IMG/VR virus record: IMGVR_UViG_3300046683_000196 | Span: 1-30,694 of that record | Strand: one strand, 5' to 3' | From: a virus | Length of the DNA stretch: 30,694 nucleotides | Shown: in pieces, positions 27,933 to 30,694 of the stretch | Position numbering within the stretch: the first letter of the stretch is position 1 | Layout: the number at the start of each line of letters is the position of its first letter | Program-made: the position numbers and the translations under genes | The notes under the pieces: generated by a model | Seen by the model: only the letters and a program-made list of their open reading frames with translations | The model's database searches: none | What the model was told of the DNA's origin: nothing

Positions 27933-28333
27933 TGGACACCAAGGATCATGGCCTCTGGCACCGCTACAAGCCCGAGAAGCTGCCGCCGGGCGTGCCCGCG
28001 AGCGTGATGTTCTCGCGCCGCGAAGGCGACGGCATAGACTGGTACGACTACGTCAACGCCGGGACCAACTTCGCCGCCGACAGCATCAAGATGACCGTCG
28101 TCGGCGGCATCGTCGGGGCGGCCAACCGCGACCCGACGACGCTGTTTCCCGGCGACGGCAACGTCATCGAGGTTTTCGGCGTTGCGGTGGACGACCCGCA
28201 GAAAGCCGCTGGCGGCAAGGCCTACGACGCGGCCAGCAAGACCTTCGGCGACCCGCCGCCGCCGCCCGTGCGTCCGGACCCGCTGGCCGAGATCCTGAAG
28301 CGGCTCGAAGCCCTCGAAGGCAAGGGGAAGTAA
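27932..28333 (+). CDS. Small fibre-module protein, 133 residues
   Basis: I start this gene at 27932, overlapping the preceding stop (TGATG), rather than at an upstream in-frame ATG inside the fibre gene. The product begins MDTKDHGLWHRYKPEKLPPG, has a beta-rich middle (AADSIKMTVVGGIVGAANRD, NVIEVFGVAVDDPQ) and a polyproline stretch before a short C-terminal helix (LAEILKRLEALEGKGK). Placement between two fibre genes suggests a fibre-associated or assembly protein. Function is not recognised. Confidence 0.65.
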   Translation: MDTKDHGLWHRYKPEKLPPGVPASVMFSRREGDGIDWYDYVNAGTNFAADSIKMTVVGGIVGAANRDPTTLFPGDGNVIEVFGVAVDDPQKAAGGKAYDAASKTFGDPPPPPVRPDPLAEILKRLEALEGKGK

Positions 28334-28339
28334 ACGCCC

Positions 28340-28951
28340 ATGCACCATGCGATCATCCACATCGACCCGGTCGGCGCGGCCCCGGTGGGCTTCGCGCAGG
28401 CGGCGGGCATGCCCGGGGACATCAGGTTCGACTTCAAGACGCAGGGCAACCTCGCCTACCCCGGCATCGCCAACATGTATCCGCAGCTCGTGCTGCGGCC
28501 GTTCACCAAGAACAGCATCTTCGGCTACGACATCGTCATCAACGACCCCACCGGGGCCTCGGGCATCGCCACGGTTCCCGGTTCCGTCATGAACGACCGC
28601 TATACCGTCGAGGTCTACGAGCGGAACTCGATAGGCCAGCCGCAACGGCTGCTGGCCTGCGGGCGGGCCGACCTGACCGGGTATTCCTACATGACTTCCA
28701 GCCCCCTTAGCCCGGCCACCTACGAAACGGGCCCTGTGGGCCCTGCGGGGCCTCAGGGTGCGACGGGAGCGCAGGGGGGCATGGGAGTGCCCGGCGAGCG
28801 CGGATCGCGCTGGTACACGGGCGCAGGGGCTCCGGGGATAGGCGTGCCGGACAACCGGGTGGATGGCGACATGTGGCTCGACGAGACCAACGGCGACGTC
28901 TGGCGCTGGAGCGCGGCGCTGGCGCGCTGGGCCCCGTTCAAGGGAGCATGA
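28340..28951 (+). CDS. Fibre protein with short collagen-like segment
   Basis: The 203-residue product has a beta-rich N-terminal domain (AIIHIDPVGAAPVGFAQAAG, YDIVINDPTGASGIATVPGS), then a collagen-like run of Gly-X-Y triplets near residues 130-156 (GPVGPAGPQGATGAQGGMG), and a C-terminal motif RWYTGAGAPG followed by DGDMWLDETNGDVWRW. Collagen-like triplets make trimeric rods in phage fibres, and the 'G-D-M/W-L-D-x-x-x-G-D-V-W' motif often ends them. It lies between two fibre genes and probably forms part of the same appendage. Confidence 0.75.
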   Translation: MHHAIIHIDPVGAAPVGFAQAAGMPGDIRFDFKTQGNLAYPGIANMYPQLVLRPFTKNSIFGYDIVINDPTGASGIATVPGSVMNDRYTVEVYERNSIGQPQRLLACGRADLTGYSYMTSSPLSPATYETGPVGPAGPQGATGAQGGMGVPGERGSRWYTGAGAPGIGVPDNRVDGDMWLDETNGDVWRWSAALARWAPFKGA

Positions 28952-28954
28952 CCG

Positions 28955-30694
28955 ATGTGGGGTGTCGAGACCAACATCAAGGGCCCGCCGGGACCTAAAG
29001 GCGATACGGGGGCCAACAGCACCGTACCGGGGCCGGTAGGACCGCAGGGCCCCACAGGCCCCGTCAGCACGGTACCGGGCCCGCCGAACACGCTCGCAAT
29101 CGGCACGGTCACGACGGTTGCGCCGGGCGGGGCCGCGACTTCGACCATCACCGGGACTTCCCCTAGCCAGACGCTCAATCTCGGCATCCCCAGCGGCGTG
29201 CAGGGCCCGAAGGGCGACAAGGGCGACCAAGGCGACCCGGGGGCCCCGGGTGCACCCGGCAGCGGCGCGGGTGACGTTATCGGGCCTGCGGGCGCGGTCA
29301 ACGACCACATCACGCTGTTCAACGGCCCGACCGGGAAGGTCCTCAAGGACAGCGGCAGGCTGCTCTCCAGTCTGGAAACCGCCGGGCAGTTTGTCGATAA
29401 TTACGACACCTTCCCGTTCGCCGACGGCAATTTCTACTCGCAGCCGGGAGCCGTCAATCCGCCGACGGCGGGCTACATCGCGGGCATCTGCTACGGCTCG
29501 GGCCTCAGCGCCATGATGCTTGAGGCCCGCGACCTGAGCAGCGCGCCCAACGTCGTCTGGTACCGGAGCAAGGTCAGCGGTGTCTGGAGTGCGTGGTCGC
29601 AGGGGCCGGGGTCAAAAGCCGACCTCGACGCCGCCTACGTCAACGTGGCGGGCGACACCATGACGGGCAATTTGCAAATCAATCCGTCGAGCGGTATCTG
29701 CGCTACGGGATTTTATGGTGCGGCTGGCTCCAATGTTGATTTGATCGGGAATAAAGGCGGGACGGCCCGTTGGATCGTCCGGTTGGCCAACTCAACGGCG
29801 GAGGGCGGAGCCGACGCCGGTTCCGATTTCGATATTTATGCTTTCAATGATGCTGCTTCCGCCGCCATCCAAGCGCTGCATATTCAACGAAAGACCGGCA
29901 ATGTATCGGTGCCGGTGACCACCGCCTCCACCTCGCCCACCACGGGCGCGCTGACGGTGGCGGGCGGGGTTGGGATCGGTGGTGCAACTTACTTCGGTAA
30001 CAATGCCTGTATGCCGAATGGGTTGGGACTAGGCTGGAAAAATGCCAGCGGCGTTGACGGCGGGCCAACCGAAACCGGCCTGACACTCTACACCGAAAAC
30101 AATTTCTACATGAGTAACCGATACGGGATGCTGTTGCTGCGTACAGGCACAGGTCCGACAATCCGCGTGTCGATTTCCGATACCTACGTCAACATCTCGC
30201 CTACCACCGCCTCCACCTCGCCCACCACGGGCGCGCTGACGGTGGCGGGCGGGGTTGGGGTGGGCGGGGCATTGAATGTTAACGGCCCTACTGCGATGAC
30301 CGGTCTGTCAATGACGGGGATACTCGGCATTGGCAACTTCACCACCACCGGCAATACTGCGCGTCTACAGTTGGACAGCAATACGCTCGCCGCTAACATC
30401 AACGGCGCATCCATCGGATTTACGCGATCCAGCAACCCGCTTTACGGCGCGTCGATCTACCACGGCGTCGGTGGCAGCGGCGAGGATGCGCTTACCTTTG
30501 GTGTGGCATCAAACGCCGATCCTTTTGCCCCAGCCAGCATGGTGATGCGGTTAAGGACGGACCGTATTGCGATCCCAATGACCACCGCCTCCTCCTCGCC
30601 TACCACGGGCGCGCTGACGGTCGCGGGCGGGATGGGGGTGAGTGGAAATATTTCAGTAGGCTTTGATGCGGCCAGTTCGTCTGTACGGTTTGGT
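28955..30694 (+). CDS. Large collagen-like tail fibre, C-terminus beyond window
   Basis: The frame is open from the ATG at 28955 to the window end (580 codons seen). It begins MWGVETNIKGPPGPKGDTGA, with more Gly-X-Y triplets (GPVGPQGPTGP, GVQGPKGDKGDQGDPGAPG), then a beta-rich region containing DTFPFADGNFYSQPGAVNPP and a GDTMTGNLQIN strand of the kind seen in many fibres. Three copies of the motif TTASTSPTTGALTVAGG follow at about residues 322, 417 and 543, separated by variable beta segments. Such repeats build the triple-stranded shaft and precede receptor-binding or chaperone domains, which lie outside. Start is supported by GGGAG eight bases upstream. Confidence 0.82.
   Translation, partial: MWGVETNIKGPPGPKGDTGANSTVPGPVGPQGPTGPVSTVPGPPNTLAIGTVTTVAPGGAATSTITGTSPSQTLNLGIPSGVQGPKGDKGDQGDPGAPGAPGSGAGDVIGPAGAVNDHITLFNGPTGKVLKDSGRLLSSLETAGQFVDNYDTFPFADGNFYSQPGAVNPPTAGYIAGICYGSGLSAMMLEARDLSSAPNVVWYRSKVSGVWSAWSQGPGSKADLDAAYVNVAGDTMTGNLQINPSSGICATGFYGAAGSNVDLIGNKGGTARWIVRLANSTAEGGADAGSDFDIYAFNDAASAAIQALHIQRKTGNVSVPVTTASTSPTTGALTVAGGVGIGGATYFGNNACMPNGLGLGWKNASGVDGGPTETGLTLYTENNFYMSNRYGMLLLRTGTGPTIRVSISDTYVNISPTTASTSPTTGALTVAGGVGVGGALNVNGPTAMTGLSMTGILGIGNFTTTGNTARLQLDSNTLAANINGASIGFTRSSNPLYGASIYHGVGGSGEDALTFGVASNADPFAPASMVMRLRTDRIAIPMTTASSSPTTGALTVAGGMGVSGNISVGFDAASSSVRFG
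29918..30637. repeat. Repeated 57-bp module in the fibre gene
   Basis: The 57-bp segment at 29918-29974 is identical, base for base, to 30203-30259. A third copy at 30581-30637 differs at about five positions. All encode TTAS(T/S)SPTTGALTVAGG plus flanking residues in the same frame. The intervening sequences are unrelated to each other, so only the module is conserved at DNA level, which makes it a likely site for homologous recombination between fibre segments. Confidence 0.9.

Noticed and set aside
28955-30694. Diversity-generating retroelement target in the fibre gene
   Set aside because: The repeats are exact copies within the coding frame, and no reverse transcriptase or template repeat with adenine-biased changes is visible in the window.
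1-30694. tRNA genes, integrase, insertion sequences and lysis cassette
   Set aside because: I saw no cloverleaf, no tyrosine or serine recombinase motif, no transposase and no endolysin/holin pair apart from the virion lytic enzyme; they may lie outside the window.

Overview
The window is a GC-rich (about 65% G+C by eye), tightly packed piece of a double-stranded DNA bacteriophage genome. It holds a replication module, a terminase, and a complete head and tail set of the short-tailed (podovirus-like) kind: portal, scaffold, HK97-fold capsid, P22 gp4/gp10-like connector and hub, ejection proteins, a virion lytic enzyme and collagen-like fibres. There is no tape measure, tail tube or sheath. 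The base composition, the CobS/CobT-like pair and the style of the small structural proteins suggest an alphaproteobacterial host, perhaps Rhizobiales; this is inference. No integrase, lysis cassette, tRNA or RNA polymerase is visible, and both ends are cut through genes (a RuvC-like resolvase on the left, a tail fibre on the right).

Layout. (1) 1-1247, minus strand: an operon of small genes joined by ATGA overlaps, ending in the RuvC-like resolvase. (2) 1248-1346: a compact divergent promoter in which the two -35 boxes share the same bases. (3) 1347-5582, plus: a family A DNA polymerase and a primase-helicase (primase, PriCT-2 and VapE-type ATPase domains). (4) 5527-6269: ten GTGAC/GTCAC motifs around an AT-rich core (candidate origin or control region), a 53-residue gene, an 8-bp GC tandem array and a GGGCCC-rich non-coding stretch. 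(5) 6270-9704, minus: a MoxR-type AAA+ ATPase (CobS-like) and a VWA protein (CobT-like), separated by a terminator and a near-perfect 25-bp palindrome. (6) 9705-9953: divergent control region. (7) 9954-30694, plus: packaging, head, connector, ejection and fibre genes, nearly all touching or overlapping.

Three minus-strand promoter regions (near 1300, 8220 and 9790) carry the same 11-mer, AGGGGTTGACA, which looks like a shared -35/operator element for the leftward units.

The most notable cargo is a 90-residue protein at 15608-15880, inside the head operon. Its C-terminal helix resembles the Acb2/Tad1 hairpin family, phage proteins that sequester cyclic-nucleotide signals of CBASS and Thoeris immunity. 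Other unusual points are the CobS/CobT-like pair with an HExxH motif in the VWA partner, a portal protein with a roughly 114-residue polyproline insertion, a helicase with an altered Walker A, and exact 57-bp repeats in the terminal fibre gene.
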